Shown: in pieces, positions 27,922 through 36,803 of the stretch
Numbering within the stretch: the first letter of the stretch is position 1
How the letters are laid out: each line of letters opens with the position of its first letter
Assembly: GCA_002420185.1 (NCBI GenBank)
Contig: DIHO01000006.1
Span: 114,673 to 178,672 of the forward strand
DNA: 64,000 nucleotides
Direction of reading: 5' to 3'
From: Opitutales bacterium UBA5694
Lineage (GTDB): Bacteria; Verrucomicrobiota; Verrucomicrobiia; Opitutales; Opitutaceae
The notes under the pieces: model-generated
Seen by the model: only the letters and a program-made list of their open reading frames with translations
Told to the model about the DNA's origin: nothing
The model's database searches: none
Position numbers and translations under genes: made by a program

Positions 27922-29559
27922 ATGAGGTATCGCCTCCCGTTACTGGTAGCCACTATGACCGTTATCTATTTCGGAGGCCGGCATGCTTACGATGGTCTAT
28001 TTCAGGCCGAGGATCCAGATGATACCTCCTGGAGAGAAAAGAAGGACCCAACCCCACTGCCTGACTTTGTTGGACTCGCAGAATCGCTTCCATTTGAAAA
28101 CGAAGGCACTGATACGATGCCTGAATTCTCGCCGCCAGATGGATTGGCAAAACAGAGTGAGCTTCTAGTGTCTTTTGCAGATCCGCAAACCTATCGGGCT
28201 TTTCTAGCTTCCTCTAAAAACAATGGCATCCGAATTATTGATAGAAGCGACCTTCTGAATTCTATTCGCCTCGGTATTGACAACAAAGAAGCGGCCAGTC
28301 GAATCTTTAACCTAGCCGGAAGCGAAGCGTCCTTTGACTATAACTACGTCGTTACAGCACCCAATAATCCGCACCCTTCTCCAAGCGAAAAAGCAGGTGT
28401 TCCATTCGATAAGCAGGCTCTCGAATGGCTAGGCGTTCCTAAGGAAAACGAAGATTGGGGCGAAGGCGTCAAGGTCGCGATCCTCGATACCGGCATAGAC
28501 GAGCACTTTATTCTAAGGGATAAAAGTATCGAGCGAAAAATTCTGGTCGATTCTTCTGGAAACCCTGATTCCGAATACAACGGCCATGGCACTGCTATCG
28601 CATCAATCCTGATTGGAGAAGGTGGTCTCGGAATCGCACCTGCCGCGAACTTAATAAGTATTCAAGTCATGGATTCTGAAGGTCTTGGCGATAGCTTTAC
28701 TTTAGCCATGGGCATTATTGAGGCAGTCAACTCGGGAGCATCAGTTATCAGTATGAGCCTTGGAAGCTACGGTTACACTCGAGTTCTCAACGACGCGGTC
28801 GCCTATGCCTTATCAAAGGAAGTCGCTCTGGTCGCGTCAGCTGGCAATGACGGGGGCAACTTTGTTCCCTACCCTGCCCAGTTTCAAGGTGTGATCGGGG
28901 TTGGGGCCATAGATGCGAATAGTCAACGAGCAGAGTTTTCCAACTACAGTCCCTCGGTAGATATTGCGGCTCCGGGTGTGGGGGTCTTCGCTGCCTGGGG
29001 TGATGAAGAATGGGTCAGTTTCTCCGGAACATCGGCCGCTACTCCCTATGTTTCTGGCAGTATTGCGGCCACTCTCTCCCTCAATCCAAGCCTCGACCCA
29101 CAGGAGGCCGCAGATCTTCTTTTTCAATATGCAGACGATGGCGGTGCTCCCGGTGTGGATGTTGAGACCGGAAATGGAACCCTGAATGTAGATCGGGTTT
29201 TAAGTCGCGACGAATCCAACATTTACGATGCAGCTGTCGGCGATTTCTATTTAGACTACTCGCAAGCAACCGAATCCGCGATCCCCCTTGTCGTAACTGT
29301 CGAAAACCGAGGGACCGAACGACTCGATAGCGTGTCCATGGAAATCGTCCAGAATGGTGGTTTCCCGCAAAAAGTCTATCTCGGAAGCCTTCTTAAGAAC
29401 GAAACAACCGCCCACACTATTTATCTAGATAGAGCCCAGCTTGCCGCGGAATTCGGCTACACAATCCAAGCGGAGACGATCATCTCTGGACGAGAGGATT
29501 CCCGGTCAGACAATGACGCCAGATCAGGATCGCTGGTCACCCCCACGGAGGAACCATAG
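27922..29559 (+). CDS. S8 subtilisin-like serine protease
   Basis: 545 residues from the ATG at 27922, with an N-terminal hydrophobic segment that may be an uncleaved anchor (LPLLVATMTVIYFGG). A propeptide-like region covers residues 75-150. The catalytic triad is complete: Asp189 in VAILDTGID, His222 in NGHGTAIASIL and Ser371 in FSGTSAATPYVSGS, with oxyanion Asn309 in SAGNDGG. The C-terminal 120 residues (LVVTVENRGTERLDSVSMEI) look like a CARDB/Ig-type beta domain. It is probably exported and degrades proteins or peptides outside the cytoplasm. It begins 11 bases after the cyclase gene. Confidence 0.93.
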   Translation: MRYRLPLLVATMTVIYFGGRHAYDGLFQAEDPDDTSWREKKDPTPLPDFVGLAESLPFENEGTDTMPEFSPPDGLAKQSELLVSFADPQTYRAFLASSKNNGIRIIDRSDLLNSIRLGIDNKEAASRIFNLAGSEASFDYNYVVTAPNNPHPSPSEKAGVPFDKQALEWLGVPKENEDWGEGVKVAILDTGIDEHFILRDKSIERKILVDSSGNPDSEYNGHGTAIASILIGEGGLGIAPAANLISIQVMDSEGLGDSFTLAMGIIEAVNSGASVISMSLGSYGYTRVLNDAVAYALSKEVALVASAGNDGGNFVPYPAQFQGVIGVGAIDANSQRAEFSNYSPSVDIAAPGVGVFAAWGDEEWVSFSGTSAATPYVSGSIAATLSLNPSLDPQEAADLLFQYADDGGAPGVDVETGNGTLNVDRVLSRDESNIYDAAVGDFYLDYSQATESAIPLVVTVENRGTERLDSVSMEIVQNGGFPQKVYLGSLLKNETTAHTIYLDRAQLAAEFGYTIQAETIISGREDSRSDNDARSGSLVTPTEEP

Positions 29560-29587
29560 AGACTTTTCTTTCTCTAGGACTGTTTTT
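29557..29587 (+). terminator. possible terminator overlapping the subtilase stop
   Basis: TAGAGA at 29557-29562 (containing the stop codon) pairs with TCTCTA at 29571-29576, followed a few bases later by TTTTT. The stem is only 6 bp and AT-rich, so this is weak. Confidence 0.35.
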
Positions 29588-29605
29588 GTAATACACCATC
29601 AGCTA

Positions 29606-30006
29606 TTGTTGATTTCGATAAAAGTCGCCGATATTGTCCTCACCGTTTATCCTGTTACAAATATGCTAAGTGCCTGCGACTTTTACGAGAAGAAGCTTGG
29701 GCTCAGTCCAACCGTCTAAGGATTGGAAAAGGATGCATCTTGGGTATAGTTCGAGATGTGATCGGGGCCGCTCGCCATCACAGACATTGATCCTGATTGG
29801 CAATCCGAGACAACGGACCCTCCATCGCTTTGGAATTCGATAATTTCGATGCGATAATGATATATCTAGAGGATAATGATTTCACTATCTGTGCCGGCAA
29901 AATCGATACTCCCGTTTGCGAGATTGGAACCATGCAGGAAGGTGAAGGTAAAATGATCACGATCTATTCCAAAAAGGCGGTGTACCCGAAATTTTCAACT
30001 GGGTAA
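29606..30006 (+). pseudogene. decayed glyoxalase/bleomycin-resistance (VOC) family gene
   Basis: Reading from the TTG at 29606 gives a VOC-family start, VLTVYPVTNMLSACDFYEKK, then LGLSPTV*GLEKDASWV*FE and M*SGPLAITDIDPDWQ with three in-frame stops (TAA, TAG, TGA). A frameshift around 29800-29812 then leads into GPSIALEFDNFDAIMIYLED, DTPVCEIGTMQEGEGKMITI and a stop at 30006. These segments, in this order, are the family's first beta-alpha unit, its WvEyd...G...LAi strand, the ALEVxDFD strand and the 'tPvC...DPdGN...tIh' end. The full gene would encode about 130 residues. Confidence 0.8.
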
Positions 30007-30157
30007 CGAAATCAGCGTAATGACAGCCAACTTGTGGGGCTTTGGAGGATGGGAAGACCGGCCGCCACAAGATTCAACCTTGCCTACCACATTCATCTGA
30101 GCTTCGTTCGCCCCTGATCGAAATATTATCGGTGTTGGTAAATCGGGCTTCACTACC

Positions 30158-30523
30158 GCTAAATTTGGTACTTTTGGCTGCGTCTTTATGCCTAGTACCC
30201 TCACTATCCTTGGGGTCATAATGTTCCTGCGGCTCGGCCAAGCCGTCGGCCAGCACGCGGACCAGGATAAGGCAGGATCCAAGATCCAATCGCTGATCGA
30301 GATAGCTCGCGTGAAAGCTAAGCCAAATATTGTAAGAAGCGACAATACCTAATCTGAAATGAGAGTTCGCTCTGTATCCGCCAAAATCGTATTTATAGGA
30401 TTTGAAGTTCCAACCGAGGGGAACGAAGATCCTTTTATGCAAACGATATCCAAACAAATCAGCGAATTGCCCAATCTAATTCTCGTCTCCAGTACTGGAA
30501 ACACCTCACTAGCCGCGTATTAA
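30158..30523 (+). pseudogene. internally deleted SLC12/APC-type permease relic
   Basis: One frame reads AKFGTFGCVFMPSTLTILG and VIMFLRLGQAVGQ, the unmistakable first transmembrane segment of cation-chloride-cotransporter-like permeases. It then passes directly into SKIQSLIEIARVKAKPNI, a stop (TAA 30350-30352), and MRVRSVSAKIVFIGFEVP, SELPNLILVSSTGNTSLAAY and a stop at 30521-30523, which resemble the cytoplasmic C-terminal domain of the same family ('...aDlVflGl..P'). Family proteins run to about 700 residues, so an in-frame deletion of roughly 600 codons is implied. Confidence 0.6.
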
Positions 30524-30550
30524 AAGTTTCTTCTTCCAACCTCAACTTCT

Positions 30551-31297
30551 ATGGCTAAAAACCACCTCTACCTTCCTTTTATCGCATTAAAAGGTCTCTT
30601 TTTCACCTCGTGCACTCCCCACGATGCGGATACGTACGATCAAATACTGAAAACGCATGAAATCGCCTTCACCCAATCCTCCATCGTCATCGATGGTAAA
30701 TTAAGCGAGGACGCTTGGAAGTCCGTACCACCTGTCGATCATTTTCAGTTCCCCTGGTGGACGGAGGGTAAAAAGGAGAAAACGAAGGCCAAACTTTTAT
30801 GGGACGATCGATACCTATATGTCAGTTTTGTCTGCGAGGACGCTCACATCTGGGCCGAACATACTGATCGCGACTCGCCCGTCTACATGGACGATTGCGT
30901 CGAAATTTTCACCTCACCCAACCCTGACAATTTGATGGACTACTTCAATATCGAGATGAACGTAAAAGGTATATCTCTTGACTTCCAACATCCGGAAGGT
31001 CCGGGCAGCAAAATCCCCTGGGATCCAGACATTCAAATTGCCACTTCAATCGTTGGTACGCTCAATGATGATTCAGACACCGACAGTCTTTGGGCTCTCG
31101 AAGTCGCCATTCCTTTCGCGGCATTTTCCCACGTCGCTAAAAACACCCCACCGCAACCCGACGATAATTGGCGTCTCAACCTCCATCGCCTCGGCGGACA
31201 GACCAATGTCCAATACAGCCAATGGAATCCCTCGAAATCTGATAAGATCCAATTCCACAATCCAGAGTTTTTCGGCCGAGTGACTTTTGTTAAATAA
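30551..31297 (+). CDS. CBM9-like carbohydrate-binding lipoprotein
   Basis: 248 residues. The N-terminus may be a lipoprotein signal (FFTSC, Cys21). The rest is a family 9 carbohydrate-binding-like (DOMON-related) domain: IVIDGKLSEDAWKSVPPVDHF, then KAKLLWDDRYLYVSFVCED, 'PVYMDDCVEIFTSP' and YFNIEMNVKG, with WALEVAIPFAAF and NWRLNLHRL as later strands. Stand-alone proteins of this kind are common in glycan-degrading Verrucomicrobiota and Planctomycetota and presumably bind sugars at the cell surface. The last strand ends FFGRVTFVK. It follows two gene relics and faces the HAD gene. Confidence 0.85.
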   Translation: MAKNHLYLPFIALKGLFFTSCTPHDADTYDQILKTHEIAFTQSSIVIDGKLSEDAWKSVPPVDHFQFPWWTEGKKEKTKAKLLWDDRYLYVSFVCEDAHIWAEHTDRDSPVYMDDCVEIFTSPNPDNLMDYFNIEMNVKGISLDFQHPEGPGSKIPWDPDIQIATSIVGTLNDDSDTDSLWALEVAIPFAAFSHVAKNTPPQPDDNWRLNLHRLGGQTNVQYSQWNPSKSDKIQFHNPEFFGRVTFVK

Positions 31298-31387
31298 ACA
31301 ACCGGTAGAGAAACCCTGCTTGCCCGGACCAGCGTAGAATAACTAGGTCCCTTTTAGAGGTAATTCTAAGAATGTAGCCAAACTCAA

Positions 31388-32044
31388 CTACACTAACGTT
31401 GAATCCAAAACTATCTCTAATCGCCCATCCTCATCTACAAGCAATTGTAATTCTGAAAAACTTGCGCTTCGCCCGACGATCCTCGATTCATTCATTACCA
31501 GCGAACTCCCCACGACGAAAACGCGACATCCTGCATTCAGAGCAGACCGCACACCCGTCTCAGAATCTTCGAAAACCAAGCAGTCGTCCGGATGGTACCC
31601 CAGCTCCATTGACGCCTTCATGTAAGCTTCTGGATGAGGTTTCCCCTCAATCACTCCATCCGCCGCAACCAGTACACTTGGTATCGGAATCCGAGCCGCC
31701 CGCAGCTTTGCCTTGGCCGTGATAAGGTAGCTTGACGTCGCAATTGCCCATCGGCTTTGCGGTACCTGAGAAAGGAAACTTCGGGCTCCTTCTATCTCCC
31801 TAAGGTCAACCAGCTCCGCACGCTCTCCCGCTTCGATATCAGCCGCCGCCTGCACCGCGTCAATATGGGGAGCCACTGCCGCCACTGTGTCGACCGATCT
31901 CGACCCGTAATTACTGTCTTTTATCTCAGAATACGAAACCCCGTTTTGCTGGCACCATGCTTCCATGACTCGGTCAACGACTCCATTCGAGTCCACTAAA
32001 GTCCCATCGAGATCAAATAGGAACGCTTCAAATTTATGCGACAT
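31388..32044 (-). CDS. HAD-superfamily phosphatase (beta-phosphoglucomutase-like subgroup)
   Basis: 218 residues. Motif I is FLFDLDGTLVDSNG (Asp11 nucleophile, Asp13 acid/base), with an alpha-helical cap after it; motif II is 'WAIATSSYLITAKAKL' and motifs III/IV are GKPHPEAYMKA and CLVFEDSETGVRSALNAG. This matches small sugar-phosphate phosphatases such as 2-deoxyglucose-6-phosphate or glycerol-phosphate phosphatases (HAD subfamily IA). Cytoplasmic; the substrate is not assigned. Single gene, convergent with the CBM9-like gene. Confidence 0.88.
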   Translation of the reverse strand: MSHKFEAFLFDLDGTLVDSNGVVDRVMEAWCQQNGVSYSEIKDSNYGSRSVDTVAAVAPHIDAVQAAADIEAGERAELVDLREIEGARSFLSQVPQSRWAIATSSYLITAKAKLRAARIPIPSVLVAADGVIEGKPHPEAYMKASMELGYHPDDCLVFEDSETGVRSALNAGCRVFVVGSSLVMNESRIVGRSASFSELQLLVDEDGRLEIVLDSTLV

Positions 32045-32167
32045 CCTGGCTACCCTACGCAGATGCTATAGTCCAAGTCACGGACTAATGACTTAGGAAA
32101 CTCTGGCTAAAGCACTGAGCTACCCAGCTTCGCTCAATCATGCACAATCGCTGACCACATCGTTCCC

Positions 32168-32893
32168 CTACTTTCCGTTGTAGAAATCGAATACGAGCAC
32201 TTTCTCGACGTTGGGTCGCACGATTCCGCCAAACTCTTTGTGGGACGGATGCGGGATGTAGATACCCCGGCCCGCTTCGTCGTCAAAAGTGACCAGAAAG
32301 CAATGGCTGTATCCATCATCCAATCCTTCCGGACTGTTGTTCAAGCCCCACTCGTAGGCAGCGATCTCTGAGATATCGCCCGGCAAGGAGGTGAATTTCG
32401 TCTCGATCGCTTGCTGGGATTTTTCAGTCATTCCGTCTTTGAAATCAAAAAGAACAACATGGCGCAGCTTTCCATCCGTATCAATAGCTCCCTGCGAGTC
32501 CGTAGCGAAAAAGTCGACCACCGTTACCTTGTCCAGAGAAGGAAGTAGCAGATCGACAAACGCTTTATGATCCGGATGTGGCAAGTACTCTGCCCGGCCC
32601 GCATCATCAGCAAAACTCACTAGAAAACAGTGCGTGAACCCATTGGCCTTTCCTTCAATGCTCACATCGGTACCCCACTGATACTCGACAATGGACGGAA
32701 TCTTTGAGGGCAATTCCCCAAAAGCTTCTACTATCTTACCAACCTGGGCATCGGTTGCGTCATCCCTGAACTTAAAGAGTACGACATGTCGCAGCAGTGG
32801 TGCCTTGCTTGAAGCGAATTCTGAGTCAGGACCTGTAGAGAAACCAAAAGTCATAGCGAAAATAGAAATTAAAAGGGTGAATCGAGTCAACAT
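32168..32893 (-). CDS. exported protein with two tandem Dabb domains
   Basis: 241 residues: a signal peptide (TRFTLLISIFAMTFGFST), then two copies of the stress-responsive A/B-barrel (Dabb) domain. Copy 1 begins LRHVVLFKFRDDATDAQVGK and copy 2 LRHVVLFDFKDGMTEKSQQA; each has the HCFLV(S/T)F strand and a YxPHPxHKxF segment. Dabb domains form dimeric beta-barrels, so the tandem repeat probably folds as an intramolecular pair. Single-domain Dabb proteins with signal peptides are common in Planctomycetota and Verrucomicrobiota; their role is unknown. The two copies are clearly diverged, so the duplication is old. Confidence 0.88.
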   Translation of the reverse strand: MLTRFTLLISIFAMTFGFSTGPDSEFASSKAPLLRHVVLFKFRDDATDAQVGKIVEAFGELPSKIPSIVEYQWGTDVSIEGKANGFTHCFLVSFADDAGRAEYLPHPDHKAFVDLLLPSLDKVTVVDFFATDSQGAIDTDGKLRHVVLFDFKDGMTEKSQQAIETKFTSLPGDISEIAAYEWGLNNSPEGLDDGYSHCFLVTFDDEAGRGIYIPHPSHKEFGGIVRPNVEKVLVFDFYNGK

Positions 32894-33237
32894 GGTGGAG
32901 TGCTTACAGGGTTTTATAAAATATGCGTGTGTTTCTCAGAAAGAAACCGGACGGACTCAATAGCAAATGCACAATGCAATCTCGGTCTCCAACCCCTCAA
33001 CCAATTAACCCTTTGGTGTTTTACGACAACTCTTCAAGAGTAGGGCCGCTAATGACAACCCCTATCAATTGACTCTGCACCCAGCAAGCCGTCGTTTTTG
33101 TACAATTCTTAGATGGAATCGTCCTAGTCGCAGAGAACCGAAATAACCGATAATCGCACGCTACCCTCCACCCTGAATTGACAGACGACGAGGGACCAGC
33201 ATTTGTATTGGTCCGTCCTATTTTTTTCGATTATCCT
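32894..33237 (+). other. intergenic region upstream of pyruvate carboxylase
   Basis: 344 bases between divergent genes with no supported coding sequence. An open frame continues upstream of the pyc ATG for 20 codons to 33178, but homologues start at MKKLLAANR, so this is treated as leader. No hairpin or riboswitch-like fold was seen. Confidence 0.45.
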
Positions 33238-36200
33238 ATGAAGAAACTCCTTGCCGCCAACCGTAGCGAAATTGCAGTCCGTATTTTTCGCAGCGCGACT
33301 GAAATGGGCTACCGCACCGTAGCGATCTACGCGAATGAGGATCGCTTCGGAGTCCATCGCTTCAAAGCAGACGAAGCCTATCTAATTGGCCAAGGCAAAG
33401 GGCCAGTAGCCGCCTACCTCGACATTCCGAACATCATCGATCTCGCCAAAGCAAAAAAGGTCGATCTCGTTCATCCGGGCTATGGCTTCCTCTCAGAAAA
33501 TGCCCACTTCGCACGATCTTGCGAAGAGAACGGAATCACCTTTGTCGGTCCCAATGCTGAGCTGCTTGAGCGGATGGGTGACAAGATTGAAGCCCGCAAA
33601 ATCGCAGAAGGTGCCAATGTTCCCACGCTCCCGGGAACAACTGATCCAGTCGCAGATTCTTCAAAGGCGATTAAGATGGCACACAAAATTGGCTTTCCTC
33701 TTATCATTAAGGCAGCCTTTGGCGGAGGGGGTCGTGGAATGCGAGTCGTCGACGATCACAAAGACCTGAGATCGCTCCTTGAGGAAGCTCAGGGTGAAGC
33801 CGAACGCGCTTTCGGCAACTCAGCAGTATTTCTTGAACGCTACATCAAACGGGCCAAGCACATCGAGGTGCAGATACTCGGAGACAAGCAAGGGAACGTC
33901 GTCCATCTCCACGAGCGTGACTGCTCTGTACAACGGCGCCACCAGAAGGTAGTGGAAGTCGCCCCATCCATTGGACTACCGGAGAAGACTCGACTCGAAC
34001 TCTGCAAAGCTGCCGTCAAAATTGCTAAATCGATCGGCTATTACAGTGCGGGTACTGTTGAGTTTCTTCTAGATGCTGATACCAACGAATGGTTCTTCAT
34101 AGAGATGAACCCTCGTATCCAGGTTGAGCATACTGTTACCGAAGTCATAACCGGAATCGACATCGTACGTAGCCAGGTACTAATAGCCCAAGGGTACTCA
34201 CTCTTCAGCGACGAGATTGGGATTCCTCAACAAGACGATATACCGAGAAATGGCTATGCGATTCAGGCCCGTGTCACTACGGAAGATCCAGAACATAATT
34301 TCGCTCCTGACTATGGGAAGATCGTCAACTACAGAAGTGCCGCTGGCTTTGGCATTCGCTTGGATGGTGCCATGGGCGAAACGGGAGCGGTGATTACGCC
34401 TTTCTACGATTCTCTTTTGGTAAAGCTGACCGCATCCGCCCGTACCTTCGACCTGGCCATTCAGCGAATGGACCGTGGTTTGAGAGAGATGCGCATACGC
34501 GGTGTCAAGACAAACATCCCATTTATTGAAAACGTCATTCACCACGACACTTTTAGGTCCGGAGAGGCGATCACTACTTTGATCGATACGACGCCAGAAC
34601 TCTTCCAATTCCGTCGCAGACGCGACCGAGCGACCAAGCTCCTAAACTTACTCGGAGAAACGATTGTAAACGGGAATCCTCAGGTAAAGAACCGTCCAGT
34701 TCCCTCAATGAGTCTCCCGGTCATTCCTCCCGCCTACGATCCAAAGGCCCCAAAACCCGAAGGAACCCGCGACTATCTTTTGAAACACGGGCCGGAAGAA
34801 TTCGCCGAGTGGACTCGCAAACAGACCAGACTTTTGATTACCGACACGACGCTACGGGATGCCCACCAGTCGCTTCTTGCCGCTCGTTTGCGGACTTTCG
34901 ACATGCTCCGTGTAGCTGACAGCATTGCCCAACACGCCCACAACCTCTACAGCCTCGAGTGCTGGGGTGGTGCGACATTCGACACTTGCATGCGCTTTTT
35001 GCAGGAAGATCCATTCAAGCGACTGCGGGATCTCAGGGAGAAAATCCCCAATGTATGTTTTCAGATGCTTCTACGCGGTGCCAATGGCGTAGGGTATTCA
35101 AATTATCCCGACAATGTAATCCAAGGTTTCGTAAAACACTCCGCTGAAGCCGGCATGGATATATTCCGGATTTTCGACTCGCTCAATTACCTGCCCAATC
35201 TAAAGGTTGCAATGGAAGCGGTGCGAAAAGATACTGGAGCGATTTGCGAGGCCACCGTTTGCTACACTGGTGACATTCTAGATTCCGATCGCGATAAATA
35301 CACCTTGGAGTACTATGTCTCTTTCGCCAAGGAGCTTGAGAACATGGGGGCACACACCCTGGCACTCAAAGACATGTCTGGTCTTTGCCACCCCAAAGCA
35401 GCCTACAAATTAATCAAAGCTTTACGCTCGGAGATATCTATTCCTGTACACTTCCACACCCACGACACCAGTGGTATCGCCTCGGCATCAATCGTTAAAG
35501 CCGCTGAAGCCGGCGTCGATATCGTGGACCTTTCAATCGCGTCCCTGTCCGGTCTCACTGCACAAGCGAACCTGAATTCGATCGTAAAGGCTTTCGTCGG
35601 CGACAAGCGGGACACTCGGCTCAATCAACAGTACCTGGATCAACTTTCTATCTATTGGGAGGCAGTTCGCCAATTCTATGAGCCTTTTGATACCAGCCCC
35701 AAATTTGGCACCGCGGAGGTATATGGACACGAAATGCCAGGAGGACAATACACAAACCTACGCGAGCAAGCGCGAGCTCTTGGATTGGGAGCCCGCTGGA
35801 CCGAGGTCGTTCGTTACTACGAAGAGGTTAACCAAATTCTTGGGGACATCGTAAAGGTGACCCCTAGCAGTAAAGTAGTGGGCGATCTAGCGATGTTCCT
35901 TCTCACCAAAGGTGTAGAGCCCAAAGACATGGTGAACCTGCCGGAAGGAACTTCATTCCCCGAGTCGGTCGTGGACATGCTCTCCGGCGGCCTAGGTCAA
36001 CCTATGGGCGGCTGGCCTAAGGCGGTACAGAAAGTCGTGCTTGGAAACCGCAAGGCTCACAAAGGCCGTCCTGGTGCCCGTGCTCCCAAGGTAGACCTCG
36101 ACAAAGTGAGAGAAGAAGTTACTGCCATCACGAAGCGCAAGTGCACCGACGATGAACTCTGGGGGTACCTTATGTACCCAGATGTATTCAAAAGCCTCGT

Positions 36201-36675
36201 ATCCTCGATAAGGAAATTCGGACAAGCATCCGGTCTCCCGACACCGGCTTTCTTTTATGGGCTAAAGCCGGGTGAGGAAATATCCGTCGAAATCGAGGAA
36301 GGTAAGACCCTCATCGTCAAACTAATATATGTGCGTGAGCCCAACGACGATGGAGAGCGCATTTTAACGTTCGAACTCAACGGTAAAGCCCGTGAATGCG
36401 TTATCACGGATACGTCCATCACCATTGAATCGAAGCGACGCGATAAGGCAGACTCTGCGGACTCTAAACAGATCGGTGCACCGATACCCGCCATGGTAAG
36501 CAGTCTTTCTGTAACAGTGGGTACCAAAGTAGCGAAGGGCGACAAACTCGCGATTCTGGAAGCTATGAAAATGCAGACAACCGTATACGCCCAGGAAGAC
36601 GGGGTAATCGACCAGATCGCTGTCCAAGTGGGCGATCAAGTGGAAAGCAAAGACTTGCTCATCACTTTGCGATAA
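33238..36675 (+). CDS. pyc: pyruvate carboxylase
   Basis: 1145 residues, a full single-chain enzyme that makes oxaloacetate from pyruvate, bicarbonate and ATP. The order is: biotin carboxylase domain (1-450; MKKLLAANRSEIAVRIFR, 'AAFGGGGRGMRVV' ATP grasp loop, EMNPRIQVEHTVTE), carboxyltransferase domain from about 530 (LLITDTTLRDAHQSLLAAR, MCFQML-like 'CFQMLLRGANGVGYSNYPDN', HFHTHDTSG), allosteric linker, and biotinyl domain with Lys1111 in EAMKMQT. The start is the ATG at 33238 in agreement with homologues. It replenishes the citric acid cycle and could take the pyruvate produced by the rhamnose pathway. Confidence 0.97.
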   Translation: MKKLLAANRSEIAVRIFRSATEMGYRTVAIYANEDRFGVHRFKADEAYLIGQGKGPVAAYLDIPNIIDLAKAKKVDLVHPGYGFLSENAHFARSCEENGITFVGPNAELLERMGDKIEARKIAEGANVPTLPGTTDPVADSSKAIKMAHKIGFPLIIKAAFGGGGRGMRVVDDHKDLRSLLEEAQGEAERAFGNSAVFLERYIKRAKHIEVQILGDKQGNVVHLHERDCSVQRRHQKVVEVAPSIGLPEKTRLELCKAAVKIAKSIGYYSAGTVEFLLDADTNEWFFIEMNPRIQVEHTVTEVITGIDIVRSQVLIAQGYSLFSDEIGIPQQDDIPRNGYAIQARVTTEDPEHNFAPDYGKIVNYRSAAGFGIRLDGAMGETGAVITPFYDSLLVKLTASARTFDLAIQRMDRGLREMRIRGVKTNIPFIENVIHHDTFRSGEAITTLIDTTPELFQFRRRRDRATKLLNLLGETIVNGNPQVKNRPVPSMSLPVIPPAYDPKAPKPEGTRDYLLKHGPEEFAEWTRKQTRLLITDTTLRDAHQSLLAARLRTFDMLRVADSIAQHAHNLYSLECWGGATFDTCMRFLQEDPFKRLRDLREKIPNVCFQMLLRGANGVGYSNYPDNVIQGFVKHSAEAGMDIFRIFDSLNYLPNLKVAMEAVRKDTGAICEATVCYTGDILDSDRDKYTLEYYVSFAKELENMGAHTLALKDMSGLCHPKAAYKLIKALRSEISIPVHFHTHDTSGIASASIVKAAEAGVDIVDLSIASLSGLTAQANLNSIVKAFVGDKRDTRLNQQYLDQLSIYWEAVRQFYEPFDTSPKFGTAEVYGHEMPGGQYTNLREQARALGLGARWTEVVRYYEEVNQILGDIVKVTPSSKVVGDLAMFLLTKGVEPKDMVNLPEGTSFPESVVDMLSGGLGQPMGGWPKAVQKVVLGNRKAHKGRPGARAPKVDLDKVREEVTAITKRKCTDDELWGYLMYPDVFKSLVSSIRKFGQASGLPTPAFFYGLKPGEEISVEIEEGKTLIVKLIYVREPNDDGERILTFELNGKARECVITDTSITIESKRRDKADSADSKQIGAPIPAMVSSLSVTVGTKVAKGDKLAILEAMKMQTTVYAQEDGVIDQIAVQVGDQVESKDLLITLR

Positions 36676-36702
36676 TTTGGCTCTTTCGACAACAGTTCAA
36701 AT

Positions 36703-36726
36703 AAATGCCCGTGGGCACTTTTGATT
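36703..36726 (+). terminator. probable terminator after pyc
   Basis: Shortly after the pyc stop, TGCCC-gt-GGGCA (with AAA/TTT flanks allowing a longer imperfect stem) is followed by CTTTTGATTATTT. A short hairpin plus T-rich tail suits an intrinsic terminator. Confidence 0.4.
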
Positions 36727-36803
36727 ATTTCATAGGCATTCGCTAAAGATTGACCTTATAGCCCGATAGATCAGCTTTTAAACAGGGCCGTAGTTCGCCC
36801 TAA

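Noticed and set aside
29995..30457. Minus-strand open frames of 116 and 127 residues
   Set aside because: They lie opposite the permease relic, whose plus-strand reading has clear family motifs.
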